From Aradus depressus (Eukaryota > Arthropoda > Insecta > Hemiptera > Aradidae): a stretch of 64,000 bases of DNA. The notes under the pieces are model-generated. The model had not been told where the DNA came from. It did no database searches and saw only the letters and a list, made by a program, of their open reading frames with translations. The translations under genes were made by a program, and so were the position numbers. The stretch lies in the NCBI GenBank assembly GCA_963662175.1, contig OY759225.1, positions 868,001 through 932,000 of the forward strand. The letters are read 5' to 3'. Numbering within the stretch: the stretch's first letter is position 1; each line of letters starts with the position of its first letter. Positions 1-12,418 of this stretch are shown piece by piece.

Positions 1-1545
1 TTTTAAACGGTTTTTAGATTTAATATTTGTTAAAACTGAACAACCGGGATATCTGAATCCTACACAAAAATCGAAATAAAAATGTTTTTCGAAAAAAGAC
101 GGGCTAAGTCCCATTCTTCAAATTTCTGGCTTTTTAACGGTTTATAGGCTTAATATTAGTTAAAACTGATAGACAGATTCAGATATATCGGGAAAGTCCC
201 ATCCGAAGGGCGACGTGCTCAAGGTTTTTTTAAACTAGTGAAATTTCAGCTACCCAGGTTTGAATACATAACATACGACTCTTAATCCAGTACCTGACAT
301 ACAAAAAGGCCCTCGATCATAGCTTGAAGTCCAATCCGAAGGACGACGTGCTCAAGTTATTTTTAACGTAAATGAAATTTCAACTCCCCAGGTTTAGATA
401 CATAACATACGACTCATTATCGAGTACCTGACATACTAAAAGGCCCTCGATCATAGCTGATATTCCAATCCGAAGGACGACGTGCTCAAATTTATTTTTA
501 TCTTCCCGATTAAAACATCTGACCTAAGTGACTTGGCTAGATTTCTAAATGGCGATCCTGAGCTCGGTAGACTCCATTCTTCAAATTTCTAGCTTTTAAA
601 CGGTTTTTAGATTTAATATTTGTTAAAACTGATGAACAACCGGGATATCTGAATCCTACACAAAAATCGAAATAAAAATGTTTTTCGAAAAAAGACGGGC
701 TATACCCATTCTTCAAATTTCTCTCTTTTTAACGGTTTATAGGCTTGATATTAGTTAAAACTGATAGACAGATTCAGATATATCGAGAAAGTCCCATCCG
801 AAGGACGACGTGCTCAAGGTTATTTTAACCTAAGTGAAATTTCATCTACCCAGGTTTAGATACATAACATACGACTCATTATGGAGTACCTGACATACGA
901 AAAGGTCCTCGATCATAGCTTAAATTCCAATCCGAAGGACGACGTGCTCAAATTTATTTTTATATTCTCGATTAAAACATCTGAGCTAAGTGACTTGGCT
1001 AGATTTCTAAATGGCGATCCTGAGCTCGGTAGACTCCATTCTTCAAATTTCTAGCTTTTAAACGGTTTTTAGATTTAATATTTGTTAAAACTGATGAACA
1101 ACCGGGATATCTGAATCCTACACAAAAATCGAAATAAAAATGTTTTTCGAAAAAAGACGGGCTATACCCATTCTTCAAATTTCTCTCTTTTTAACGGTTT
1201 ATAGGCTTGATATTAGTTAAAACTGATAGACAGATTCAGATATATCGAGAAAGTCCCATCCGAAGGACGACGTGCTCAAGGTTATTTTAACCTAAGTGAA
1301 ATTTCATCTACCCAGGTTTAGATACATAACATACGACTCATTATGGAGTACCTGACATACGAAAAGGTCCTCGATCATAGCTTAAATTCCAATCCGAAGG
1401 ACGACGTGCTCAAATTTATTTTTATATTCTCGATTAAAACATCTGAGCTAAGTGACTTGGCTAGATTTCTAAATGGCGATCCTGAGCTCGGTAGACTCCA
1501 TTCTTCAAATTTCTAGCTTTTAAACGGTTTTTAGATTTAATATTT
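1..1545. repeat. Satellite A, left block (about 462-bp monomers)
   Basis: Tandem monomers each contain the landmarks TCCGAAGGACGACGTGCTCAA, GGCGATCCTGAGCTCGGTAGA and AACAACCGGGATATCTGAAT. Two adjacent units are near-identical at a spacing of 462 bp: the string TGTTAAAACTGATG starts at 621 and again at 1083. The block continues off the left edge. It is cut at 1545 by a retrotransposon and resumes at 6097 in the same phase. No coding potential is visible. Confidence 0.95.
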
Positions 1546-1835
1546 AGTGCCCCACCAGCTCCCGAGGTGGAAACACGTACTTATTTTCGTGCTGTCTCGA
1601 CTTCAAATTGTCTATGATTTTGTGAATTATTGTTTTGTTTTGTGCATCACTATCTAGACTTTTGGGATGAATAGTGAGTAACTAACAGTTTCTTTTTGTT
1701 CTTTCTATTTTTTAAATTTCGAAATGTGTAGTGAGTGACGCCGATCCTGTCAAGTCCTGTCTGCCGGGCACTCAAGTGATACTCTATATATGGTTCTGGC
1801 TCCATTTCTATCACTGTCACCGTGGAGTAGGAGCT

Positions 1836-1888
<53 letters not shown>

Positions 1889-1930
1889 TTTTATTATTAT
1901 TAATTATCATTACTTTATTTATTTCTAAAA
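1546..1930 (+). promoter_or_regulatory. 5' UTR / internal promoter region of the Jockey-like element
   Basis: This is the untranslated leader from the left target duplication to the ORF1 ATG. Jockey-type elements carry internal promoters in this position (family knowledge), but I recognise no specific box here. It includes a 44-nt T homopolymer at 1839-1882, which is odd inside a leader and lies 48 nt before the ORF1 start. Confidence 0.6.
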
Positions 1931-3232
1931 ATGGATGATGTTCAAGACGACAATTCAGGATTCAATGTCGTCAGTAGTAAAGCACGGAAGCGAACCTACA
2001 AGAAAGCTCCAGATGCAAATAAAACAGGTTCACCCCAAACTAAACAAGCCAAAAACACGGAAGGAGAAACCTCAGAGGATGAAGCCAGCCTTCCCCCTCC
2101 CTCCACATCCCAGCAACCCGCCAACACCCAAGTCCCCAAGCCACCTCCTATCGTTGTGAAGAACATCTCAGACTTCAAAAAGTTCTGCTCCCAGCTAATT
2201 AGGACTGTTGGAGAGGGGACTTTCACGTGCCGCTCCCGTCTCTACGACCTAGTCGTTTACCCCCAAGACAGCGACACCTTCAGAAAGACTGTGAAGCATC
2301 TTGAAGACACTGAGGCTGACTTTCATTGTTATCAGCTTCGGGAAGATAGGTCTTACCGGGTAGTAATAAGAGGACTGCACCATTCAACGCAACCCGATGA
2401 GATTAAATCGGCGCTTTTTCAAAAGCACGGGTTCAGCGTGAAAAACGTTAATAATGTGCGTCATCCTATCTATAAGACACCTCTTCCCCTCTTCTTCGTG
2501 GACCTGGCTATAAGTGAAAAGAGCAAAGAAATATTTAAGTTACAGTATTTACTGTACACAAGAATACAGGTCGAGGAACCGCGACGCAGAAAAGATATTC
2601 CTCAATGCACAAAATGCCAGGAGTATGGCCACACACACTCTTACTGCCACCATCCCCCCAGGTGTGTGAAGTGTCCGGGCAATCATCTTTCGGCGGACTG
2701 TGCTAAGAAGGACCGTATTGAACCCGCGATCTGCGTCCTTTGCGGGGATAACCACCCAGCCAACTACAGGGGTTGCCAGGTCCACAGAGAAATACAAGAT
2801 CGTATGAAGAAGAGGCAAGCGGCAGCCAAACCCCCCATGAAGACACCGACGGCTCCTTTACCAGTCCCACCGCCACCATTGAGACTAGTGCCCCAGCTCA
2901 GGTTCCAGCCAGCTGCAGCCCGTCAGCCCAGAGCCACCTCCTCACTTCCCCGGTCCTACGCCCAAGTGGCCAGCCCACCACGAACACAGCCACCTCCTAC
3001 CTCTCACTACCCACCTCCTACCTCTCACTATCCACCTCCTACCTCTCACTACCCCCAACAGCCAAAAAACCTTCCTCATCCTCTCCCATCCATCCAGCTC
3101 CCTACATCCTCAACCCCTGATGTTATCAGTCACCTCACCTCCTTTCTCAATGACTTTAAGTCGTTAATCACCCCTCTCATATCGATGTTAAGCCTCCTCG
3201 TCTCTAAACTCCTACCCGAATCCTCCCGATGA
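1931..3232 (+). CDS. ORF1 nucleic-acid-binding (Gag-like) protein of the Jockey-like element
   Basis: A 433-residue open frame starts at ATG 1931. In this family the protein binds element RNA as a chaperone and forms the cytoplasmic RNP. The N-terminal 70 residues are low-complexity, Lys/Pro/Ser-rich. A globular part follows at about residues 75-215. Three zinc knuckles lie at residues 226-282: CX2CX4HX4C (CTKCQEYGH..), then CX2CX3HX4C (CVKCPGNH..), then CX2CX3HX6C (CVLCGDNH..YRGC). The C-terminus is proline-rich with three tandem copies of the heptad PPPTSHY. The stop overlaps the ORF2 start as ATGA at 3229-3232, the usual coupling in this group. The frame is intact. The knuckle architecture leaves little doubt about the family. 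Confidence 0.93.
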   Translation: MDDVQDDNSGFNVVSSKARKRTYKKAPDANKTGSPQTKQAKNTEGETSEDEASLPPPSTSQQPANTQVPKPPPIVVKNISDFKKFCSQLIRTVGEGTFTCRSRLYDLVVYPQDSDTFRKTVKHLEDTEADFHCYQLREDRSYRVVIRGLHHSTQPDEIKSALFQKHGFSVKNVNNVRHPIYKTPLPLFFVDLAISEKSKEIFKLQYLLYTRIQVEEPRRRKDIPQCTKCQEYGHTHSYCHHPPRCVKCPGNHLSADCAKKDRIEPAICVLCGDNHPANYRGCQVHREIQDRMKKRQAAAKPPMKTPTAPLPVPPPPLRLVPQLRFQPAAARQPRATSSLPRSYAQVASPPRTQPPPTSHYPPPTSHYPPPTSHYPQQPKNLPHPLPSIQLPTSSTPDVISHLTSFLNDFKSLITPLISMLSLLVSKLLPESSR

Positions 3233-5939
3233 TCCCTTTAAATTCCTTTCCTCTCCAGATCCTCCTTTGGAATTCGAATGGGCTGTTACCCCATAGACAA
3301 GAACTAGAACTACTACTAACTGACAGACATGTAGACATCGCTCTCATTACGGAGACCCACTTGACAACCAGCCTGTACTTCAGTATCCCAGGATACCGGA
3401 GCTACAGGTCTGACTACCCAGGAGATAGGGCCCGAGGTGGCGCACTCATCCTTATCAAACAGTCCTTATCCCATCACCTTTTCTCCTCACAGGCTACAGA
3501 ATCATTCCAAATCGCTACGATCTCCTTGTCACTTTTTCCCTTCCCTGTCACTATCTCGGCAGTATATTGTACTCCCAGTAAACTCATTCCCCATCACGAG
3601 TTCCTCACCCTTTTCCGATCCCTGGGGCCTCGCTTCATCGTTGGCGGTGACTTCAATGCGAAGCACCACCAATGGGGAAGCAGAGTTCCAAATTCCCGAG
3701 GACGAATCCTAAACGATGTTATTAACACCCAACACTATGACATCTACTCCCCCGGCTCTCCCACCTATTGGCCTACTGATCCTAACCGCAACCCAGACCT
3801 CGTAGACTTCTTTGTTGGATCTGGCACAGGATCCTTATTCTCCTCTACCTATTCCTTCCCCGACTTATCCTCAGACCATAGTCCTGTTCTCCTCACCGTT
3901 GGTCTAACCCCGTTATCTGTCCCATCAAAGCCTTCCTTAACTCCCGGCCCAGTGAATTGGGACCTCTTCAGAACCTCCTTAGAAAACCAAATTGACTTAA
4001 ATGTAATCCTTAAAACTCCTGAGGACTTAGATGAAGCCGTACAAAAATTCACTAAAGCCATACAGGACTGTGCTTGGAACGCTTCATCTACTCCCACTCC
4101 TCCTACAGTTTCAAACCCGAACCCTCCTCTTCCTCGCCACATCCAACTTCTCCTTTCAGAAAAACGCCGCGCTCGTGCCCTATGGCAACGAACACGGTAT
4201 CCTTCCGACAAAACTGCCTTCAATAACCTTTCCCGAAACCTCAAAATCCAACTTTCACAATTCCGCTCCGAAAATTATAATGAATACCTAGCTTCCCTTT
4301 CCACCAAAGATAATTCCCTGTGGTTTGCAACCCGAAAAATTCTAAAATATAGTCCTTTATCCTATCCCATCAAGCAAAATGGCTCCTGGGTCAGATCCGA
4401 CGAGGAGAAGGCTCAGCTCTTTGCCTCTCACCTCAAAAATACGTTCACACCCCATCCTGATTATAACGCCCTTCATACTTCAGAAGTTGAAGAGTTCCTT
4501 ACCAGTCCTTTGCCTCTCTCTCTCCTCCGCCAAAGGCCTTTCATCCCTCTGATGTACAACACATTCTAAATAAAATTCCAATCCGTAAGTCTCCTGGATT
4601 TGACCTGATCACAGGGAAAATCCTACGAAACCTTCCCCGCAAAGCTGTCCTATTCCTCACCCTTATATACAACTCAGTCCTCAGAACTACCTACTTTCCT
4701 GTCCAATGGAAGTATTCCATCCTTTCTGTTATTCCCAAACCCAACAAACCTCTCTCTGATGTCTCTTCCTACCGTCCTATTAGCTTGCTCCCAATCTTCT
4801 CTAAAATCCTTGAAAAACTCTTGTTGAAACGTTTTATCCCAATCCTTGAATCTCAATCCATTTTACCTAAACACCAGTTTGGATTTCGTCCTGAACATTC
4901 CACTACCCAACAGTGTTTTCGGGTTGTCGATTGCATATCTAATGCATTAGAATGCAAGGAGTAGTGCACGGGCGCCTTTCTCGACGTGGCGCAAGCCTTT
5001 GATCGAGTCTGGCACCCGGGGCTGCTCTTCAAACTGAAACACTTCCTTCCCAGTACCTACTACCTCATCCTGAAATCTTACCTTAGTGATCGCCATTTCA
5101 AGGTCCGAGTAGGCTCTGAGTACTCAGAACTCATACCTATTCGGGCCGGTGTCCCACAGGGTAGCATCCTAGGTCCCATCCTTTACAATACATATACTGC
5201 CGACATTCCTATCCATCCTCAGACATTACTGACGACTTACGCTGACGACACAGCAATCCTTTCCACCAATCCTGATCCTGCTGTAGCCTCACTCATCCTC
5301 CAGGAGCACCTCACTGAAATAGAGAGGTGGTGCAACCTCTGGAGAATTAAATTAAATGAGCAGAAATGTGTTCAAGTCACATTTACCCCACGCCGTCAAT
5401 CCTGTCCTCCCGTCATCATTAACAACATCCTGATTCCCTCTTCAAACCAAGTCCGCTATCTCGGGTTTTACCTAGACAGTAGACTTACGTGGAACCCTCA
5501 TATACGACTTAAACGACAAGAACTGAATCGAAGATACGGACTGTTACGTCGACTACTTGGACCAAAATCGAAACTGACGACTAACAACAAACTTACGATT
5601 TACAAGACCATTATACGTCCAATTTGGATTTACGGACGCGAACTTTGGGGTACAGCTAAACAATCCAACATCAATCGTATCCAAGCATTCCAGTCCAAAC
5701 TCCTCCGACGAATTGTCAATGCTCCTTTCTATGTCACCAATAAAGTCCTACACAGAGATCTCAGTATTCCCACTGTAAATGAATTAATCAAATCCCGATT
5801 CCAATCATTCCACCGAAACCTTTCTTCCCATTCAAATCCTCTCGCACAAGACCTTTCCTCTCATTCCCATCCTGACAATCCTCCCCGCCGCTTGAACAGG
5901 AGGTGGCCTCGCGATCTTCTCTCGGAGGATAGTGAATAA
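3229..5939 (+). pseudogene. ORF2 endonuclease-reverse transcriptase of the Jockey-like element, broken
   Basis: ATG 3229 opens the endonuclease frame, which runs to a stop at 4569. Catalytic landmarks are present: NSNG at residues 15-18, Glu42 in LITETH, Asp141/Asn143 in GGDFNAKHHQWG, and Asp216-His217 in SDHSPV. The reverse transcriptase continues in another frame, readable from about 4530 (PKAFHPSDVQ). The break lies in the CT-rich tract at about 4510-4529, so a slippage indel is likely. In that second frame SYRPISLLP, FGFRPEHSTTQQ, FLDVAQAFDRVWH, GVPQGSILGP and TYADDTAIL (YADD at 5238-5249) are in order, as is QVRYLGFYLDSRLTW. A TAG at 4962-4964, 18 nt before FLDVAQAFD, truncates it again. 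The natural end is TAA at 5937-5939. Apart from these two lesions it reads full length. Confidence 0.92.
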
Positions 5940-6060
5940 TGACAATTAACTTTCGAGGGAGTGTCAGCGCTGGCTGGCTTCTCCCATCAAGTGACGTTAT
6001 ATTTTTCTTTTACCACATATTTGCTTATTATGTATATATTGTATATAGATTGCAAATAGA

Positions 6061-6096
<36 letters not shown>
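5940..6096 (+). other. 3' UTR, poly-A signal and poly-A tail of the Jockey-like element
   Basis: A short 3' UTR ends with AATAAA at about 6059-6064, followed by an uninterrupted A run up to the target duplication at 6097. The poly-A marks the reverse-transcribed 3' end of the insertion. Confidence 0.85.
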
Positions 6097-6099
<3 letters not shown>

Positions 6100-8134
6100 T
6101 TTAATATTTGTTAAAACTGATGAACAACCGGGATATCTGAATCCTACACAAAAATCGAAATAAAAATGTTTTTCGAAAAAAGACGGGCTATACCCATTCT
6201 TCAAATTTCTCTCTTTTTAACGGTATATAGGCTTAGCATTAGTTAAAACTGATAGACAGATTCAGATATATCGGGAAAGTCCAATCCGAAGGACGACGTG
6301 CTCAAAATTATTTTTATCTTACCGATTAAAACATCTGACCTAAGTGACCTGGCTAGATTTCTAAATGGCGATCCTGAGTTCGGTAGACTCCATTCTTCAA
6401 ATTTCTAGCTTTTAAACGGTTTTTAGATTTAATATTTGTTAAAACTGATGAACAACCGGGATATCTGAATCCTACACAAAAATCTAAATAAATATGTTTT
6501 TCGAAAAAAGACGGGCTAAATCCCATTCTTCGAATTTCTCGCTTTTAAACCGTTTATAGGCTTAATATTAGTTAAAACTGATAGACAGATTCAGATATAT
6601 CGGGAAAGTCCCATCCGAAGGACGACGTGCTCAAGGTTTTTTTAACCTAAGTGAAATTTCAGCTACCTAGGTTTAGATACATAACATACGACTCATTATC
6701 GAGTACCTGACATACGAAAAGGCCCTCGATCATAGCTTAAAGTCCAATCCGAAGGACGACGTGCTCAAATTTATTTTTATCTTCCCGGTTAATACATCTG
6801 AGCTAAGTGACTTGGCTTGATTTCTAAATGGCGATCCTGAGCTCGGTAGACTCCATTCTTCAAATTTCTCACTTTTAAACGGTTTTTAGATTTAATATTT
6901 GTTAAAGCTGATGAACAACCGGGATATCTGAATCCTACACAAATATCGAAATAAAAATGTTTTTCGAAAAAAGACGGGCTAAGTCCCATTCTTCAAATGT
7001 CTGACTTTTTAACGGTTTATAGGCTTAATATTAGTTAAAACTGATAGACAGATTCAGATGTATCCGGAAAGTCCCATCCGAAGGGCGACGTGCTCAAGGT
7101 TTTTTTAAACTAGTGAAATTTCAGCTACCCAGGTTTGAATACATAACATACGACTCATAATCCAGTACCTGACATACAAAAAGGCCCTCGATCATAGCTT
7201 GAAGTCCAATCCGACGGACGACGTGCTCAAGTTATTTTTAACGTAAATGAAATTTCAACTCCCCAGGTTTAGATACATAACATACGACTCATTATCGAGT
7301 ACCTGACATACTAAAAAGCCCTCGATCATAGCTTAAATTCCAATCCGAAGGACGACGTGCTCAAATTTATTTTTATCTTCCCACATCTGACCTAAGTGAC
7401 TTGGCTAGATTTCCAAATGGCGATCCTGAGCTCGGTAGACTCCATTCTTATAATTTCTAGCTTTTAAACGGTTTTTAGATTTAATATTTGTTAAAACTGA
7501 TGAACAACCGGGATATCTGAATCCTACACAAAAATCTAAATAAATATGTTTTTCGAAAAAAGACGGGCTAAATCCCATTCTTCACATTTCTCGCTTTTAA
7601 ACCGTTTATAGGCTTAATATTAGTTAAAACTGATAGACAGATTCAGATATATCGGGAAAGTCCCATACGAAGGACGACGTGCTCAAGGTTATTTTAACCT
7701 AAGTGAAATTTCATCTACCCAGGTTTAGATACATAACATACGACTCATTATGGAGTACCTGACATACGAAAAGGTCCTCGATCATAGCTTAAATTACAAT
7801 CCGAAGGACGACGTGCTCAAATTTATTTTTATCTTCTCGATTATAACATCTGAGCTAAGTGACTTGGCTAGATTTCTAAATGGCGATCCTGAGCTCGGTA
7901 GACTCCATTCTTCAAATTTCTAGCTTTTAAACGGTTTTTAGATTTAATATTTGTTAAAACTGATGAACAACCGGGATATCTGAATCCTACACAAAAATCT
8001 AAATAAATATGTTTTTCGAAAAAAGACGGGCTAAATCCCATTCTTCACATTTCTCGCTTTTAAACCGTTTATAGGCATAATATTAGTTAAAACTGATAGA
8101 CAGATTCAGATATATCGGGAAAGTCCCATCCGAA
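6097..8134. repeat. Segmental duplication within satellite A, copy 1 (offset 4284 bp)
   Basis: This stretch matches 10381-12418 base for base at nearly every position I compared, at a constant offset of 4284. Both contain the private variant CTTCCCACATCTGACC, at about 7377 and 11661. The match breaks at about 8135, where copy 1 reads GAAGGGCGACG and copy 2 reads GAAGGACGACG. Confidence 0.85.
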
Positions 8135-10380
8135 GGGCGACGTGCTCAAGGTTTTTTTAAACTAGTGAAATTTCAGCTACCCAGGTTTGAATACATAACA
8201 TACGACTCATAATCCAGTACCTGACATACAAAAAGGCCCTCGATCATAGCTTGAAGTCCAATCCGACGGACGACGTGCTCAAGTTATTTTTAACGTAAAT
8301 GAAATTTCAACTCCCCAGGTTTAGATACATAACATACGACTCATTATCGAGTACCTGACATACTAAAAAGCCCTCGATCATAGCTTAAATTCCAATCCGA
8401 AGGACGACGTGCTCAAATTTATTTTTATCTTCCCACATCTGACCTAAGTGACTTGGCTAGATTTCCAAATGGCGATCCTGAGCTCGGTAGACTCCATTCT
8501 TATAATTTCTAGCTTTTAAACGGTTTTTAGATTTAATATTTGTTAAAACTGATGAACAACCGGGATATCTGAATCCTACACAAAAATCTAAATAAATATG
8601 TTTTTCGAAAAAAGACGGGCTAAATCCCATTCTTCACATTTCTCGCTTTTAAACCGTTTATAGGCTTAATATTAGTTAAAACTGATAGACAGATTCAGAT
8701 ATATCGGGAAAGTCCCATACGAAGGACGACGTGCTCAAGGTTATTTTAACCTAAGTGAAATTTCATCTACCCAGGTTTAGATACATAACATACGACTCAT
8801 TATGGAGTACCTGACATACGAAAAGGTCCTCGATCATAGCTTAAATTACAATCCGAAGGACGACGTGCTCAAATTTATTTTTATCTTCTCGATTATAACA
8901 TCTGAGCTAAGTGACTTGGCTAGATTTCTAAATGGCGATCCTGAGCTCGGTAGACTCCATTCTTCAAATTTCTAGCTTTTAAACGGTTTTTAGATTTAAT
9001 ATTTGTTAAAACTGATGAACAACCGGGATATCTGAATCCTACACAAAAATCTAAATAAATATGTTTTTCGAAAAAAGACGGGCTAAATCCCATTCTTCAC
9101 ATTTCTCGCTTTTAAACCGTTTATAGGCATAATATTAGTTAAAACTGATAGACAGATTCAGATATATCGGGAAAGTCCCATCCGAAGGACGACGTGCTCA
9201 AGGTTTTTTTAACCTAAGTGAAATTTCAGCTACGCAGGTTAAGATACATAACATACGACTCATTATCGAGTACCTGACATACGTAAAGGCCCTGGATTAT
9301 AGCTTAAAGTCCAATCCGAAGGACGACGTGCTCAAATTTATTTTTATCTTCTCGATTAAAACATCTGAGCTAAGTGACTTGGCTAGATTTCTAAATGGCG
9401 ATCCTGAGCTCGGTAGACTCCATTCTTCAAATTTCTAGCTTTTAAACGGTTTTTAGATTTAATATTTGTTAAAACTGATGAACAACCGGGATATCTGAAT
9501 CCTACACAAAAATCTAAATAAATATGTTTTTCGAAAAAAGACGGGCTAAATCCCATTCTTCACATTTCTCGCTTTTCAACCGTTTATAGGCTTAATATTA
9601 GTTAAAACTGATAGACAGATTCAGATATATCGGGAAAGTCCCATCCGAAGGACGACGTGCTCAAGGTTTTTTTAACCTAATTGAAATTTCAGCTACGCAG
9701 GTTAAGATACATAACATACGACTCATTATCGAGTACCTGACATACGAAAAGGCCCTGGATTATAGCTTAAAGTCCAATCCGAAGGACGACGTGCTCAAAT
9801 TTATTTTTATCTTCTCGATTAAAACATCTGAGCTAAGTGACTTGGCTAGATTTCTAAATGGCGATCCTGAGCTCGGTAGACTCCATTCTTCAAATTTCTA
9901 GCTTTTAAACGGTTTTTAGATTTAATATTTGTTAAAACTGATGAACAACCGGGATATCTGAATCCTACACAAAAATCTAAATAAATATGTTTTTCGAAAA
10001 AAGACGGGCTAAATCCCATTCTTCACATTTCTCGCTTTTCAACCGTTTATAGGCTTAATATTAGTTAAAACTGATAGACAGATTCAGATATATCGGGAAA
10101 GTCCCATCCGAAGGACGACGTGCTCAAGGTTTTTTTAACCTAATTGAAATTTCAGCTACGCAGGTTAAGATACATAACATACGACTCATTATCGAGTACC
10201 TGACATACGAAAAGGCCCTCGATCATAGCTTAAAGTCCAATCCGAAGGACGACGTGCTCAAATTTATTTTTATCTTCCCGATTAAAACATCTGACCTAAG
10301 TGACTTGGCTAGATTTCTAAATGGCGATCCTGAGCTCGGTAGACTCCATTCTTCAAATTTCTAGCTTTTAAACGGTTTTT

Positions 10381-12418
10381 AGATTTAATATTTGTTAAAA
10401 CTGATGAACAACCGGGATATCTGAATCCTACACAAAAATCGAAATAAAAATGTTTTTCGAAAAAAGACGGGCTATACCCATTCTTCAAATTTCTCTCTTT
10501 TTAACGGTATATAGGCTTAGCATTAGTTAAAACTGATAGACAGATTCAGATATATCGGGAAAGTCCAATCCGAAGGACGACGTGCTCAAAATTATTTTTA
10601 TCTTACCGATTAAAACATCTGACCTAAGTGACCTGGCTAGATTTCTAAATGGCGATCCTGAGTTCGGTAGACTCCATTCTTCAAATTTCTAGCTTTTAAA
10701 CGGTTTTTAGATTTAATATTTGTTAAAACTGATGAACAACCGGGATATCTGAATCCTACACAAAAATCTAAATAAATATGTTTTTCGAAAAAAGACGGGC
10801 TAAATCCCATTCTTCGAATTTCTCGCTTTTAAACCGTTTATAGGCTTAATATTAGTTAAAACTGATAGACAGATTCAGATATATCGGGAAAGTCCCATCC
10901 GAAGGACGACGTGCTCAAGGTTTTTTTAACCTAAGTGAAATTTCAGCTACCTAGGTTTAGATACATAACATACGACTCATTATCGAGTACCTGACATACG
11001 AAAAGGCCCTCGATCATAGCTTAAAGTCCAATCCGAAGGACGACGTGCTCAAATTTATTTTTATCTTCCCGGTTAATACATCTGAGCTAAGTGACTTGGC
11101 TTGATTTCTAAATGGCGATCCTGAGCTCGGTAGACTCCATTCTTCAAATTTCTCACTTTTAAACGGTTTTTAGATTTAATATTTGTTAAAGCTGATGAAC
11201 AACCGGGATATCTGAATCCTACACAAATATCGAAATAAAAATGTTTTTCGAAAAAAGACGGGCTAAGTCCCATTCTTCAAATGTCTGGCTTTTTAACGGT
11301 TTATAGGCTTAATATTAGTTAAAACTGATAGACAGATTCAGATGTATCCGGAAAGTCCCATCCGAAGGGCGACGTGCTCAAGGTTTTTTTAAACTAGTGA
11401 AATTTCAGCTACCCAGGTTTGAATACATAACATACGACTCATAATCCAGTACCTGACATACAAAAAGGCCCTCGATCATAGCTTGAAGTCCAATCCGACG
11501 GACGACGTGCTCAAGTTATTTTTAACGTAAATGAAATTTCAACTCCCCAGGTTTAGATACATAACATACGACTCATTATCGAGTACCTGACATACTAAAA
11601 AGCCCTCGATCATAGCTTAAATTCCAATCCGAAGGACGACGTGCTCAAATTTATTTTTATCTTCCCACATCTGACCTAAGTGACTTGGCTAGATTTCCAA
11701 ATGGCGATCCTGAGCTCGGTAGACTCCATTCTTATAATTTCTAGCTTTTAAACGGTTTTTAGATTTAATATTTGTTAAAACTGATGAACAACCGGGATAT
11801 CTGAATCCTACACAAAAATCTAAATAAATATGTTTTTCGAAAAAAGACGGGCTAAATCCCATTCTTCACATTTCTCGCTTTTAAACCGTTTATAGGCTTA
11901 ATATTAGTTAAAACTGATAGACAGATTCAGATATATCGGGAAAGTCCCATACGAAGGACGACGTGCTCAAGGTTATTTTAACCTAAGTGAAATTTCATCT
12001 ACCCAGGTTTAGATACATAACATACGACTCATTATGGAGTACCTGACATACGAAAAGGTCCTCGATCATAGCTTAAATTACAATCCGAAGGACGACGTGC
12101 TCAAATTTATTTTTATCTTCTCGATTATAACATCTGAGCTAAGTGACTTGGCTAGATTTCTAAATGGCGATCCTGAGCTCGGTAGACTCCATTCTTCAAA
12201 TTTCTAGCTTTTAAACGGTTTTTAGATTTAATATTTGTTAAAACTGATGAACAACCGGGATATCTGAATCCTACACAAAAATCTAAATAAATATGTTTTT
12301 CGAAAAAAGACGGGCTAAATCCCATTCTTCACATTTCTCGCTTTTAAACCGTTTATAGGCATAATATTAGTTAAAACTGATAGACAGATTCAGATATATC
12401 GGGAAAGTCCCATCCGAA
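10381..12418. repeat. Segmental duplication within satellite A, copy 2
   Basis: Partner of 6097-8134. Downstream of the break, 12415-13495 matches 9180-10260 at an offset of about 3233. The left copy therefore contains an extra 1051 bp, a tandem duplication of about 7090-8134 into 8135-9180. Confidence 0.8.

Larger units (their letters stand above)
1546..6096 (+). mobile_element. Jockey-like non-LTR retrotransposon, full-length insertion in satellite A
   Basis: A 4551-bp element is inserted in a satellite monomer. The 13-bp target duplication AGATTTAATATTT is present at 1533-1545 and 6097-6109. Order on the plus strand: 5' UTR (1546-1930), ORF1 with three zinc knuckles, ORF2 with an apurinic-like endonuclease and reverse transcriptase, a short 3' UTR with AATAAA and a poly-A tail of about 34 nt. 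The ORF1 knuckle pattern, APE-type endonuclease and TYADD reverse transcriptase place it in the Jockey group by established family knowledge. A frameshift and a premature stop in ORF2 make this copy non-autonomous, but it looks young because both ends and the duplication are intact. Confidence 0.93.

Noticed and set aside
6789..11273. Two identical 66-codon minus-strand frames (6789-6989 and 11073-11273)
   Set aside because: Both lie inside satellite A and are identical only because of the 4284-bp-offset duplication; other monomers carry stops.
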